A stretch of 36,907 nt of DNA from Clostridia bacterium (lineage in GTDB: Bacteria; Bacillota; Clostridia; Oscillospirales; QAMX01): contig JAFXIE010000042.1 in the NCBI GenBank assembly GCA_017533425.1, positions 1-36,907 on the forward strand, written 5' to 3'. Position numbers and translations under genes: made by a program. Of the stretch, positions 23,567 through 32,277 are shown in pieces (within the stretch, counting starts at the first letter, position 1; every line of letters begins with the position of its first letter). The notes below the pieces were generated by a model. The model was not told where the DNA came from, did no database searches, and worked only from the letters and a program-made list of their open reading frames with translations.

Positions 23567-24127
23567 ATGCTTTCATACATCTGGATTGGCATGATGGCCG
23601 CTGCGGTGGCGATGGGGATCTGTACCGGACGGCTTGCCGAGGTGGGCGGTGCGGCCATGGCCGGTGCGCAGGACGCCGTGGAGCTGATCTTCTCCCTTGC
23701 AGGGCCCATGCTGTTATGGTCCGGGGCGGCGGAGTTGATGCGCCGGGGCGGCGTGCTGTCGGCTCTGTCGCGGGCGGTATGGAGGCCGATATCCGGCATT
23801 CTGCGCCTTCCGGCGGTGGAGAATGAGCTTCGGGAAAATATCTGCCTCAATGTCTCCGCAAACATTCTCGGCCTTGGCAATGCCGCGACCCCGCCGGGGC
23901 TTGCGGCGGCAAAAGCCCTGGGAAGCCGCAAAGGGGACTCCCTGGAGCGTTTTATCATTTTGAACACCGCCTCCCTGCAGCTCATCCCGACAACGGTGGC
24001 GGCACTTCGCGCAGGCCTTGGGGCAGAGTCCCCCTATGACATTTGTCCCGCGGTATGGCTCACCTCTGCCGCAGCGCTGGCGGTGGCGATGTTTTGCGCG
24101 GTGCTGTGCGGGAGAGGGAAAAAATGA
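23567..24127 (+). CDS. spmA: Spore maturation protein A
   Basis: 186 residues from ATG 23567; upstream in-frame ATGs at 23537 and 23540 lie inside the terminator hairpin and are unlikely. It is a multi-helix membrane protein of the nucleoside-recognition (Gate) fold. Recognisable segments are YIWIGMMAAAVAMGICTGR near 4, ENICLNVSANILGLGNAATPPGLAA near 100 and ILNTASLQLIPTTVAALR near 140. SpmA and SpmB act together in spore core dehydration and coat maturation. The stop overlaps the spmB start (ATGA). It is the strongest evidence here for a sporulating organism. No sporulation promoter was identified with confidence. Confidence 0.93.
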   Translation: MLSYIWIGMMAAAVAMGICTGRLAEVGGAAMAGAQDAVELIFSLAGPMLLWSGAAELMRRGGVLSALSRAVWRPISGILRLPAVENELRENICLNVSANILGLGNAATPPGLAAAKALGSRKGDSLERFIILNTASLQLIPTTVAALRAGLGAESPYDICPAVWLTSAAALAVAMFCAVLCGRGKK

Positions 24128-24648
24128 AGCTCCTTTCAGCCGCGTCCGCCCTTTTGCCGGCACTGATACTACTGATATCGGCTCTCCTTGCCGCGCGCCG
24201 GTGCAATGCCTTTGATGCTTTTGCCGCCGGCGCAGAGGAGGGCATCGGTATGCTCAAACGGCTTTTGCCCACCCTCTGCGGGCTGCTTTGCGCCACCGCC
24301 ATGCTGCGGGCAAGCGGCCTGCCGGAGGCAATTGCCGCCCTTCTGCGGCCGATCACAGAGCCCCTCGGCATTCCGGAGGCCTGCGTGACGCTCTTTTTGC
24401 TCCGTCCCTTTTCCGGCAGCGCGAGCCTTGCCCTGGCAAAGGACTGCATGAGCGCCGCCGGTGTGGATTCCTTCGCCGGCCGGGTGGCCGCCGTGCTGAT
24501 GAGTGCCAGCGAAACCACCTTATACACCGCTGCGGTCTATTCTGCTGCCGCGGGGCGGCGGGTGAGCCGCTATGTCATCCTCTGCGGGCTTGCGGGGGAT
24601 CTCGCGGCGATGGTCTTCAGCGTTCTTTGCGTGCGCGGGCTGCAATAA
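24124..24648 (+). CDS. spmB: Spore maturation protein B
   Basis: 174 residues, with GGGAGAGGG upstream of ATG 24124 and an ATGA overlap with spmA. It is a membrane protein of the nucleoside-recognition fold. GIGMLKRLLPTLCGLLCATAMLRASG is followed by LLRPFSGSASLAL and VAAVLMSASETTLYTAAVY, the conserved SpmB segment. It is the functional partner of SpmA. It converges on the rhamnoside operon, with 45 bases between the stop codons. Confidence 0.93.
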   Translation: MKLLSAASALLPALILLISALLAARRCNAFDAFAAGAEEGIGMLKRLLPTLCGLLCATAMLRASGLPEAIAALLRPITEPLGIPEACVTLFLLRPFSGSASLALAKDCMSAAGVDSFAGRVAAVLMSASETTLYTAAVYSAAAGRRVSRYVILCGLAGDLAAMVFSVLCVRGLQ

Positions 24649-24697
24649 AGAGCAATGCGCGAGGGACCGGGCGTCGCTCGCGCATGCAAATGCTCAT
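24646..24697 (-). terminator. Possible weak terminator of the rhamnoside operon
   Basis: On the minus strand TGCGCGAG (24677-24684 side) pairs with CTCGCGCA (24656-24663 side), with an outer GAGCA/TGCTC helix, followed by only TTTATT. It overlaps the end of spmB, and the U-run is short, so activity is uncertain. Confidence 0.4.
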
Positions 24698-26646
24698 TTG
24701 ACCCAGCGATCCGATGCAAAGGGAAGGCTGGCGGTATCAATTCCGTCGCAGGAGAGTACCGGCTCCGGGGCATCGATGCCGTTGACGGTGCGGTACATGA
24801 CCATCTCGGAAATGGGGGAATAGGAGATGGCAAAGGAAAGGCCGGGACGGTCAAATTTTGCATCGCACATGGTGGGGAAATTGTCGTAGCTGCGCATATG
24901 GCTCTCAAAGCGCCAGGAGGCAAGCAGCGCCTCCATATCCGCTGGGGCGCATTCTGCGCTGTCGCGCACCTCCAGGATAAAGCCGTTTCGCGTGCAGTGC
25001 AGCTCCTCCTCGGTGAAGGCTCTGGCCTCACCCTCGTAGTTGTAGAGAGAAATGACCAAAAAGTCGCCCACCGTGCGGATGCGCATGGCCACATCCCGCC
25101 CGTGGTTATCAAAGACCAGCGGCACAAGGCCGATCTGCACGGGACCGTCGGAAATGCGAAGGGGATGCGCCTCCCCGGCATAAAGCTCGCCGCGGCAGAG
25201 CTTTATCGGCTGTGCGTTGACGGAGATTTCCTCCGGCATGCCGTAGATGCAGGGAAGGATGATGTCGAGGGCGAGGCTGGTGCAGCCCTCACAGCCCCAG
25301 ATCTTGGGCTTGTAGAGCAGAATACCGGTGTTGTCCTGCGAGATGCCGAGCTTTCGACCCTGGTCGAGATAATGCTCGGAGGCGCTATGAAAGCCGCAGG
25401 GGTAGGTGTGCGCCTCGCCGATGGGGAGATCGTTGATGTTGTATTTGCAGAAGAGGGTGGAAATATCCCGCTGGGAGGTCACCGGACGGCGGCGGTAGAT
25501 AAGCTGGGCAAGGTTTGTCTGCACGCCGGAGGAGAAATCGGCATCGCCGAAGCCGACGGCATAGTTTTCCGTCATGTAGGTGTGCACCGCGGACTTTCCG
25601 CCGGGATAGAGAATCTTCGGCTCGGGGGCAATGTCGATGCGATCGCGGCATTCGGTGGTGGCGGAAAAGCGGAAGGGATAGCGCTTTTTCAGGGCAAGAT
25701 CTGCAAGATATACCGGCAGGTGGTAGACCGAGCGGGCATGGGAGGCAAGCTCGGAGATCATGTAGGCATAGCTGTTGTGGATGAGCTCACCCTCCGCACC
25801 GCCCCAGCGGGTGAGAAGGGTATTGGTGATGTTGACGGGGCTGCGGTCTCCGAAGAGGAGGTAGAAGAGCTGACGCGCGCCGCCGGTATGTCCCGCGCAG
25901 TCCACAAGGTAGGTGCGGGAGTTCGGACCGGCGAGCTGACAGGTCTCCGCGTGGTAGTGGGCGCAGAGATCCAGAAGCATCCGTTCCTCGCAGAGGAGCG
26001 CCCTGCGGCGGATCTCGGAATCGGAGGCATATTCTGCCACATCGGCCACGGGGGATAGGGCAATGCAGAGATAGGTGGGGCTGGTATATTCCGAGGCAAG
26101 TCCGCGCCGGGAGAACATCCCCTCCAGCTGGGAGAGAAGCCGCAGACCCTTGGCATAGGCATCCGCATCGCCCACAAGCTCCCCGCCGAGGATGCCGCAG
26201 GCCATATCCATGCTGGGGAAGTTGTCGTTGATGCCCTGGTAGGCAACGTTATCGGAAAGGATCTTCCGGCAGTGCCGGGCGATGACGGTGCGGAAAATCT
26301 CCTGCACGTCCTCCGCAATGGCCTCCGGATGGGTCAGGAGGGTTGGGATCAGGGTGCGCACGGAGAAGGAGCCGGCAAGGCGCTCCTCCCGGAACATGCG
26401 CCGCCAGATCTCGTTTGCGCAGGGGTAGAGATCGGTTCTGCCTGCATTGACAAAGGCCGAGGCAAGCCAGCCGCGCATCTGCTGGGCAAAGGCGTTGCGG
26501 GTGTAATTCTCCCGCGGGCAGCCTTTGAACATATCCGGCCAGAAAAGATCCTCGCCCATGTTCTGCGCGGCAAGCTCCGCGATCCGGGAGAGAATTTCCT
26601 GCCGACGGGCGGCCTGCCCAGCGGCATCGTAAAGATCCCGGTTCAT
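24694..26646 (-). CDS. Unclassified protein, predicted alpha/alpha-toroid carbohydrate enzyme
   Basis: 650 residues without a signal peptide. The first 330 residues are helical in regular pairs and contain INDNFPSMD near 141 and EYTSPTYLCIAL near 190. The latter resembles the ENSPTY-type motif of six-hairpin glycosidase-like hypothetical proteins. The second half is rich in beta strands, as in enzymes with a C-terminal beta sandwich. I could not place it in a CAZy family; it lacks the GH78 and GH127 signatures that I know. Its ATG overlaps the GH78 stop by four bases, so it is probably produced with the two rhamnosidases and may act on the same glycoside. Confidence 0.7.
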   Translation of the reverse strand: MNRDLYDAAGQAARRQEILSRIAELAAQNMGEDLFWPDMFKGCPRENYTRNAFAQQMRGWLASAFVNAGRTDLYPCANEIWRRMFREERLAGSFSVRTLIPTLLTHPEAIAEDVQEIFRTVIARHCRKILSDNVAYQGINDNFPSMDMACGILGGELVGDADAYAKGLRLLSQLEGMFSRRGLASEYTSPTYLCIALSPVADVAEYASDSEIRRRALLCEERMLLDLCAHYHAETCQLAGPNSRTYLVDCAGHTGGARQLFYLLFGDRSPVNITNTLLTRWGGAEGELIHNSYAYMISELASHARSVYHLPVYLADLALKKRYPFRFSATTECRDRIDIAPEPKILYPGGKSAVHTYMTENYAVGFGDADFSSGVQTNLAQLIYRRRPVTSQRDISTLFCKYNINDLPIGEAHTYPCGFHSASEHYLDQGRKLGISQDNTGILLYKPKIWGCEGCTSLALDIILPCIYGMPEEISVNAQPIKLCRGELYAGEAHPLRISDGPVQIGLVPLVFDNHGRDVAMRIRTVGDFLVISLYNYEGEARAFTEEELHCTRNGFILEVRDSAECAPADMEALLASWRFESHMRSYDNFPTMCDAKFDRPGLSFAISYSPISEMVMYRTVNGIDAPEPVLSCDGIDTASLPFASDRWVK

Positions 26647-29261
26647 TTTTTTGCATTCTCCTCGGTGGGGAGGACGGGGTAGGCAATTTCATACTCGCCG
26701 GAGGGAAGCCGGGTGCACGCGCCCGCCGCGGCAAAGGTCTTTCCGTTCTGCAGAATGGTGATGCCGCCGAAATCGGCGCAGCGATAGGGAATGAAATTTG
26801 CCTCGGTATTTGCGGGGATGCTCACCTGCAGCCTTGCGGTGCCTTCATCGAGGGTCCAGTCGCAGCAAATGGTGCCGCGGATGGATTCAAAGCGGATGGA
26901 AGCCTCCGTCAGCCCGCCGCCGCCCACGGCAGGGGCGATGTCAAAGACCTTGTAGGCGGGAGAATCCTTGCGCAGGCCGATGCCGCCGATGTGGCGGTAC
27001 ATCCAGTTGCCGATGGAGCCGTAGGCATAGTGGTTGTAGGAGTTCATGGTGGCAGACCAGAAGCTGCCGTCGGGGCGGATGCCGTCCCAATGCTCCCACA
27101 TGGTAGTGGCGCCCATGCGCACGGAGAAGAGCCAGGAGGGGAAGGTCTCCTGCAGCAGGAGGCCAAAGGCCTTTTCCTCCTCGCCGATGGCGGAGAAGGT
27201 GTGGCAGAGGTAGGGGGTTCCCACAAAGCCGGTGGTCAGATGGTTGCCCGAGAGCCGCAGGGAGGCGACAAGCTCCTTTTTGCAGTGCTCCAGCGCCTTG
27301 CCATCCACCAGGTCAAACCAGATGGCAAGAATAAAGGCGGTCTGGTTGCGGGGGCCTGCGGCAAGACGGCCGCCGGGGGTGACAAAGTCGCGCCTGAAGG
27401 CGGCGCGTACCCGCTCATAGAGCCGGCGGTATTTCTTTGCATCGCCGGAAAGGCCGAGAATCTCGGCGGTTTCGGCGGTCAGACGGGTGGAATAGGCGTA
27501 AAAAGCGTTGGCGATGAGATCGGTGGAGGTGCCGCCGTTGCAGGTGCTGCTGTCGCCGTCCATTCCCAGCCAGTCGCCAAACTGGAAGTGGCCGTTGAAG
27601 GTATAGGGATCATCTCCCCAGGCCTTCATGTAGCCGATCCACTTTTTCATGGCGGGATAGTTGTCGCGCAGGATGCGCTTATCGCCGTAGGCCAGAAAGA
27701 TATCCATGGGGATGATGGTGACGCAGTCGCTCCAGGCGTTGGAGGCATTCTGCTTGATCATGGAGTTGGGAATAATGAAGGGAACGGCGCCGGCCTCGGT
27801 CTGATCGGCCCGCAGGTCGCAGAACCATTTGGTAAAGAAGGCGCCGCTCTGCATATTCTGCAGGGCAGTGGAGGCAAAGACCTGGGCATCGCCCGTCCAG
27901 CCCAGGCGCTCGTCTCGCTGGGGACAGTCGGTGGGCAGATCGACGAAGTTGCCCTTCTGTCCCCAAAGAATGTTGTGCTGCAGCTGGTTGAGGAGGGGAT
28001 GGGAGCAGGAGAAGGTGTTGGTTTCCGGAAGCTCGGAATGGATGACCACGCCGGTGAAATTGGAAAGCTCCGGCTCGCCGGGGAAGGCATCGATACACAC
28101 ATAGCGGAAGCCGTAGAAGGTCAGCAGCGCCTCAAAGGTATCCTCGCCGCCGGAGGTGATGTAGGAGGCCACGGCGCGGGCGGTGCGGTAGTTTTCAAAG
28201 TAGGCGTTTCCGTCCTTGTCCAGCACCTCAAAGTGACGCAGTCGGATCTCCCGACCGGGGGCAGCCTTTGCGCGCACGCGCACATAGCCGACCATATTCT
28301 GGCCGAAGTCCAGCACCCGCTCTCCCTTGGGGGTGGTGATGAGCGCAATGGGCTCGATCTCCTCAATGGGGCGCACGGGCTGCACCTGCTGGCCGACGAG
28401 CATATCATACCCGCGATCCAGCAGCGCAACGGGATGCTTAGGAAGATTGCGGCGGCGGGCATCGATATCCTCGCCGTGGTAGATCTGGGAATAAAGCACC
28501 TCGCTCTCCGCCCAGGTGAATTTTTCATCGGAGAGGATACGGCGGGTGTGTCCGTCTTCAAAGGTCATATCCAGCCGGCAGAGGAGGGCGGTGCGGTCGC
28601 CGTAAATGTTGCGGCGGTTCTTGCCGATGAGATTTCCGGTAAACCAGCCGGGGCCGACAATGGCCGAAAGCTCATTTTTGCCGGCAACGAGAAGCTCGGT
28701 GACATCGTAGGTCTGGTACTGCTGGTGCTTGTTGTAGCTGGTGTAGCCTGGAGCCATGAGATCGGGGGCGACATACTGGCCGTTGAGCTGGGCGCGGTAA
28801 ACGCCGCAGGCGGTGATGTACAGGCGGGCTTTCACAGGGGCTTTCGCAAGGCGGAAGGCGCGCATATAGCGGGGAACAACGTCATCCCCGGCATTTTCCT
28901 CCGGGCGGGTGATCCATTTTGCCCGCCAGGCGGTGCCGAGAAGGCCGGTCTCAAAGAAGGCCGGCTCGGAAACTGCCTCCCGGCCGAGATTGTCCCGGAC
29001 AGTGAAGCGGTAGAAGTAGCGGGTGGCGGGGGAAAGCTTCAGCTCTGGCTCAACGAAGAGCGTCTCGTCGGTCTCCGTATAGCCGGAATCTGCGCAGAGG
29101 GAGGAAAAATCCTCGGAAAGGGAGACCTCCAGCCGACGGGCGGTCTGGCGGCTGCCGGGTTCATCGGAGCGAAGCTTGTAGGAAAGGCGGGGATGCAATT
29201 CATCGATGCCGATGGGATTCTGCATGTATTCGCAGGTCAGTCCGTAGATTTCAAGAGCCAT
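26643..29261 (-). CDS. Alpha-L-rhamnosidase (GH78)
   Basis: 872 residues, no signal peptide, so cytoplasmic. N-terminal beta domains (about 1-330, starting LTCEYMQNPIGIDELHPRLSY and including KAKWITRP-like AKWITRPEE near 117) precede the alpha/alpha six-barrel. The catalytic block DCPQRDERLGWTGD near residues 444-457 matches the GH78 acid cluster, and TMWEHWDG near 722 carries the expected general base glutamate. A C-terminal beta sandwich ends the protein. It releases L-rhamnose from rhamnosides such as flavonoid glycosides or pectin oligosaccharides. It follows the second GH78 gene by 26 bases. Confidence 0.95.
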   Translation of the reverse strand: MALEIYGLTCEYMQNPIGIDELHPRLSYKLRSDEPGSRQTARRLEVSLSEDFSSLCADSGYTETDETLFVEPELKLSPATRYFYRFTVRDNLGREAVSEPAFFETGLLGTAWRAKWITRPEENAGDDVVPRYMRAFRLAKAPVKARLYITACGVYRAQLNGQYVAPDLMAPGYTSYNKHQQYQTYDVTELLVAGKNELSAIVGPGWFTGNLIGKNRRNIYGDRTALLCRLDMTFEDGHTRRILSDEKFTWAESEVLYSQIYHGEDIDARRRNLPKHPVALLDRGYDMLVGQQVQPVRPIEEIEPIALITTPKGERVLDFGQNMVGYVRVRAKAAPGREIRLRHFEVLDKDGNAYFENYRTARAVASYITSGGEDTFEALLTFYGFRYVCIDAFPGEPELSNFTGVVIHSELPETNTFSCSHPLLNQLQHNILWGQKGNFVDLPTDCPQRDERLGWTGDAQVFASTALQNMQSGAFFTKWFCDLRADQTEAGAVPFIIPNSMIKQNASNAWSDCVTIIPMDIFLAYGDKRILRDNYPAMKKWIGYMKAWGDDPYTFNGHFQFGDWLGMDGDSSTCNGGTSTDLIANAFYAYSTRLTAETAEILGLSGDAKKYRRLYERVRAAFRRDFVTPGGRLAAGPRNQTAFILAIWFDLVDGKALEHCKKELVASLRLSGNHLTTGFVGTPYLCHTFSAIGEEEKAFGLLLQETFPSWLFSVRMGATTMWEHWDGIRPDGSFWSATMNSYNHYAYGSIGNWMYRHIGGIGLRKDSPAYKVFDIAPAVGGGGLTEASIRFESIRGTICCDWTLDEGTARLQVSIPANTEANFIPYRCADFGGITILQNGKTFAAAGACTRLPSGEYEIAYPVLPTEENAKK

Positions 29262-29287
29262 TTTCTTTGTCCTTTCACCGCTAGATT

Positions 29288-31465
29288 TCAGATTTCCTCT
29301 GCCGGGAGAATGAATTCATTCGTTCCTGCGGAGAGAAGGAATTCCTCGCCGCCAAAGCGAAGGGTTGCATTCATGCCGGGATCGAGCACAATAGAGAGGT
29401 GAATATCCTCCTCAAAGATGCGCCAGTCGACGGAGACCCGTCCCGCGGCGGTGAGCTGCGAGCCGCGGGCGCTGGGAATGCGGCGGCTGAAGACGGGGGC
29501 GATGACCATGTCGGAATAGCCGGCGGAATCCTCCGCCTGCCGGATGCCGAGAAGCCGCGAGAAGAAATACTGAACAACCGAGCCGAACATCGGGTGGGAA
29601 AGGGAGCGGGATTCGTCCTTCCACTCCTCAAAGAGGGTGGTGGCGCCAATCTCCATCCAGTGGCCGAAGGAGGGAGCCTCCCGGCCGCCGAGGATATCAA
29701 AGGCAAGGTCTGCATAGCCGTGGTCGATGAGCACCTTAAAGAGCAGATCGGTGCCGAAAATGCCGGTGTCGAGCTTGCGGGTGGCGGAATAGTGAGCCAC
29801 GGCGGACTCCAGCGCCCGGTCGTCGGCAATACCGAGATCCAGGGCAAAGAGATTTGCGCCCTGAATATTTCCGCACCAGTCGCCGGTGGCCTCGTCGAGG
29901 AAGTTTTCCTTCAGCACGGCGATCTTTTCTGCCTCGCGGGCAGCCAGGGCGCGCTCGCCCGCAATATCGCCGCACAGCAGGGCGATCTCTCTGACCCGGC
30001 GGAGGGTACGGATGTAGAAATAGCCGTTGACATAGGGGGCGGGAATGGCGATCGCCTCGGGGGTGCACCAGTCGCCAAGGCACCACTCGCCCGGCTGATC
30101 GGAGGTGATGAGCCCATTCTCGCTGTGCGCCTCAAGATAGTCAAAATAGTGGAGCATCTGGGGATAGAGCGCCTTGGCAGGCTCGGCATCGCCGAAGGCC
30201 TTCCAGTACTGCCAGGGCACCTCCGCAATGGCGCAGCCCCAGCCGCCGGGGCCTCCGCCGGAGCGAATATAGGGGGCGGTGTACTGCACATGGCCGCTCT
30301 TTTTGTCCTGGCAGTCGGAAATATCGCCGATCCAGCGCAGGTAGAAATCTTTTGCATCAAGAACGGTCATGACCGCTGGACAGGCCAGCTGGCCGTCACC
30401 GGTGTAGCCACGGCGCTCGATGTGGGGGCAGTCGGAGGGAATGCCGCCGTGCATATTGCACAGCTGGGTGCGCAGGAAGGCATCATAAATCCAGTTGAGC
30501 ACAGGCTCTGCGCAGGAAAATTCGGAGGTCACCGGGACATTTGCATGGACAACGAGCACATCCTCGCAGACCGCCTCGCCCTCCACCGTGAAGTAGCGGA
30601 AGCCGTGCCAAAGGGAGCGGCTGCGCCAGACTCTGTTCTTGCCATCGGTTATATAGGTACAGATCTGCCGGTGGATGCGGGTCTCATCTAGCACATCCCC
30701 GCAGAGGTTTTCTGACATGGTGAGGGTGATGGTCTGGGGCGCGCCGCCGGTTTCGCGCAGCACCGGCCAGCCGGTGATATTCTCGCCCGCGTCGTACAGG
30801 GCAGCACCCTCGGGGGTGGTGCCGATGCGGCGGGGGCGGATGTGGCGGATGACACGGTCGGCAGGGGAGGTCTGAATATAGAAGGGACCCTCGGGACCGC
30901 CGCAGAGGGAAACGGATTCCCAGGCGGATGCATCAAAGGATACCTTCGAGAAGCCGTCGGCCAGGAAGGCGGCATCCTGATGCTCTGCGCGGACATAGTC
31001 GGTCTCTTCAATTTCGCTTCTGCGCCAGCGCATATCGGCATCGGAGCAGACGGAAAGAACCTCGCCTGCGCTGCGGATGACCAGGCGGAAGACAAGCTTT
31101 GTGGGGTGCTCGCTGCGATGGCCGTACCAGCCGGGATAAAGACGGACGCCCAGGCAGTTTTCGCCCTCGCGCAAAAGCTCGGTCACATCATAGCGCATCA
31201 CATAGACCCGGTGGCCGGTTTCCTCGCCAAAGCGCTCCTCACAGGCGCGTTCCGGACGGGGCTCATAGTCGCTCACGGCGGGGGCAAAGAGATCCTCGGA
31301 GATGCGGGCGCCGTTGATGAAGCCCTCAAAATGGCCGAGACCGCAGATGGTCAGCTCTGCATGATCCGCCGCAGGGGTAGTAAAGACCTTACGCATATAG
31401 GGTGCGGTGCATTTGCTCGCGGGAGTGACCCAGGAAGCACCGCCGAAAAGCTCGGAAAACTGCAT
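29288..31465 (-). CDS. GH78-family alpha-L-rhamnosidase-like protein
   Basis: 725 residues, no signal peptide. The N-terminal beta region contains YMRKVFTTP near 22, the LGHFEGFINGARI strand typical of rhamnosidase N domains near 42 and NCLGVRLYPGWYG near 102. The catalytic block is SDCPHIERRGYTGD near 344-357, in which Asp, Glu and Asp are spaced like the GH78 acid cluster, and TTLFEEW near 611 supplies the general base. It lacks one residue relative to the DCPQRDER form of its neighbour, so the two are divergent paralogues with likely different specificity. It is the first gene of the operon, with GGAG before ATG 31465. Confidence 0.9.
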   Translation of the reverse strand: MQFSELFGGASWVTPASKCTAPYMRKVFTTPAADHAELTICGLGHFEGFINGARISEDLFAPAVSDYEPRPERACEERFGEETGHRVYVMRYDVTELLREGENCLGVRLYPGWYGHRSEHPTKLVFRLVIRSAGEVLSVCSDADMRWRRSEIEETDYVRAEHQDAAFLADGFSKVSFDASAWESVSLCGGPEGPFYIQTSPADRVIRHIRPRRIGTTPEGAALYDAGENITGWPVLRETGGAPQTITLTMSENLCGDVLDETRIHRQICTYITDGKNRVWRSRSLWHGFRYFTVEGEAVCEDVLVVHANVPVTSEFSCAEPVLNWIYDAFLRTQLCNMHGGIPSDCPHIERRGYTGDGQLACPAVMTVLDAKDFYLRWIGDISDCQDKKSGHVQYTAPYIRSGGGPGGWGCAIAEVPWQYWKAFGDAEPAKALYPQMLHYFDYLEAHSENGLITSDQPGEWCLGDWCTPEAIAIPAPYVNGYFYIRTLRRVREIALLCGDIAGERALAAREAEKIAVLKENFLDEATGDWCGNIQGANLFALDLGIADDRALESAVAHYSATRKLDTGIFGTDLLFKVLIDHGYADLAFDILGGREAPSFGHWMEIGATTLFEEWKDESRSLSHPMFGSVVQYFFSRLLGIRQAEDSAGYSDMVIAPVFSRRIPSARGSQLTAAGRVSVDWRIFEEDIHLSIVLDPGMNATLRFGGEEFLLSAGTNEFILPAEEI

Positions 31466-31494
31466 GGCAATAATCTCCTTATCGGTTTTGGTTT

Positions 31495-31523
31495 ATTGTA
31501 ACATTATTGCAGGGGGATGTAAA
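31495..31523 (-). promoter_or_regulatory. Promoter of the rhamnoside operon
   Basis: On the minus strand TTTACA (31518-31523), 17-base spacer, TACAAT (31495-31500), 30 bases before the ATG at 31465. Its -35 lies 31 bases from that of the divergent promoter at 31554-31582. Confidence 0.8.
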
Positions 31524-31553
31524 GCAAAAAAGATATGGATTTCCCGGCAAAAC

Positions 31554-31582
31554 TTGCGCGCCCGGCAGATTTGTGCTACAAT
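31554..31582 (+). promoter_or_regulatory. Promoter of the small membrane protein gene
   Basis: TTGCGC (31554-31559), 17-base spacer, TACAAT (31577-31582), followed by GAGGTG and ATG 31649. Confidence 0.75.
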
Positions 31583-31648
31583 CTCTCATGCGCCGTTGGC
31601 GGAGATGCTGCCGCCGGCGCAAAACAGCGATTTTACGAGGTGTAAGGC

Positions 31649-31837
31649 ATGAGGCGCAAATGGCAGCTCATCGCATCGGTATTTCAGCTCACCGTCGGCC
31701 TTGCCGCAATTCTTGCGGCGATTATCGCCCTCATTGGCGGCGAGAATATGTCAAAATGGATCGTAACGGTTCTGCTGTCCGCCGCGTATGTTGTGCTGGG
31801 CATCATCGGGATCATGGATTATAAATCGAATAAATAA
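31649..31837 (+). CDS. Small two-helix membrane protein
   Basis: 62 residues with two hydrophobic segments (about 8-28 and 36-54) separated by a short GGENMSK turn, and a basic start and end. A GAGGTG ribosome site precedes ATG 31649, a promoter lies at 31554-31582 and a strong terminator follows, so it is a real monocistronic gene. I do not recognise the family; similar tiny membrane proteins are common in Bacillota. Confidence 0.8.
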   Translation: MRRKWQLIASVFQLTVGLAAILAAIIALIGGENMSKWIVTVLLSAAYVVLGIIGIMDYKSNK

Positions 31838-31848
31838 CCAAAAAAACG

Positions 31849-31884
31849 AACCCCCGACAGATTTCAGGATCTGTCGGGGGTTTT
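31849..31884. terminator. Bidirectional intrinsic terminator
   Basis: AACCCCCGACAGAT (31849-31862) pairs with ATCTGTCGGGGGTT (31869-31882) around a 6-base loop. The A-run at 31840-31846 and T-run at 31881-31884 flank it. It ends the small membrane gene (plus) and the Smr-domain gene (minus). Confidence 0.92.
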
Positions 31885-31888
31885 CAGT

Positions 31889-32275
31889 TTATTTGCTGCG
31901 GCTTACAAGCACCACCGTGATGCCGTTGTTATGGCGCTGCAGATCCCGGTCCCGGGCAAGCTCGGGATGGGTCTGAAGGGCCTTCTGGGTGCGGGCGTCA
32001 AAAATATCAAACTTTTCGCCTTCAATGTAGTCGAGAATAAAGCCGTTGAGCTTACAGCCGTCCAGATGCCGCCGGATGGCAATGCGAAGCTTTCCGCCGG
32101 AGCCGGAGGAACCGTAGCCGTGGATGAGCTTCATGACGGCGATGCCGCGCTCGGTGGCGGCCTCCAGCTCCTTTTTGAAGCGGTTGATGGCCTCATGGCA
32201 GAGGGGAAGCCCATCCTCCAGATTGACGGTGTAAACCGCGTCGTCGCAGACCTGCGGCTGCTTTTTCCGTGCCAT
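31889..32275 (-). CDS. Smr-domain protein
   Basis: 128 residues. VNLEDGLPLCHEAINRFKKEL near 17 and MKLIHGYGSSGSGGKLRIAIRRHL near 47 form the Smr (MutS2 C-terminal-like) core with the HGxG motif. Stand-alone Smr proteins are putative nucleases acting on DNA or RNA. It begins two bases after the malic enzyme stop, so the two are co-transcribed. No functional link to malate metabolism is apparent. Confidence 0.82.
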   Translation of the reverse strand: MARKKQPQVCDDAVYTVNLEDGLPLCHEAINRFKKELEAATERGIAVMKLIHGYGSSGSGGKLRIAIRRHLDGCKLNGFILDYIEGEKFDIFDARTQKALQTHPELARDRDLQRHNNGITVVLVSRSK

Positions 32276-32277
32276 CG

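Noticed and set aside
24694-26646. Assignment of the third operon protein to GH127 or GH78
   Set aside because: The signature motifs that I know for these families are absent, and length and domain order do not fit; only a fold-level guess is kept.
26991-29402. An 803-codon plus-strand open frame opposite the GH78 gene (and a similar one at 29399-30691)
   Set aside because: The minus strand encodes full GH78 domains with catalytic motifs; the plus-strand frames are low-complexity Gly/Ala/Val-rich shadows.
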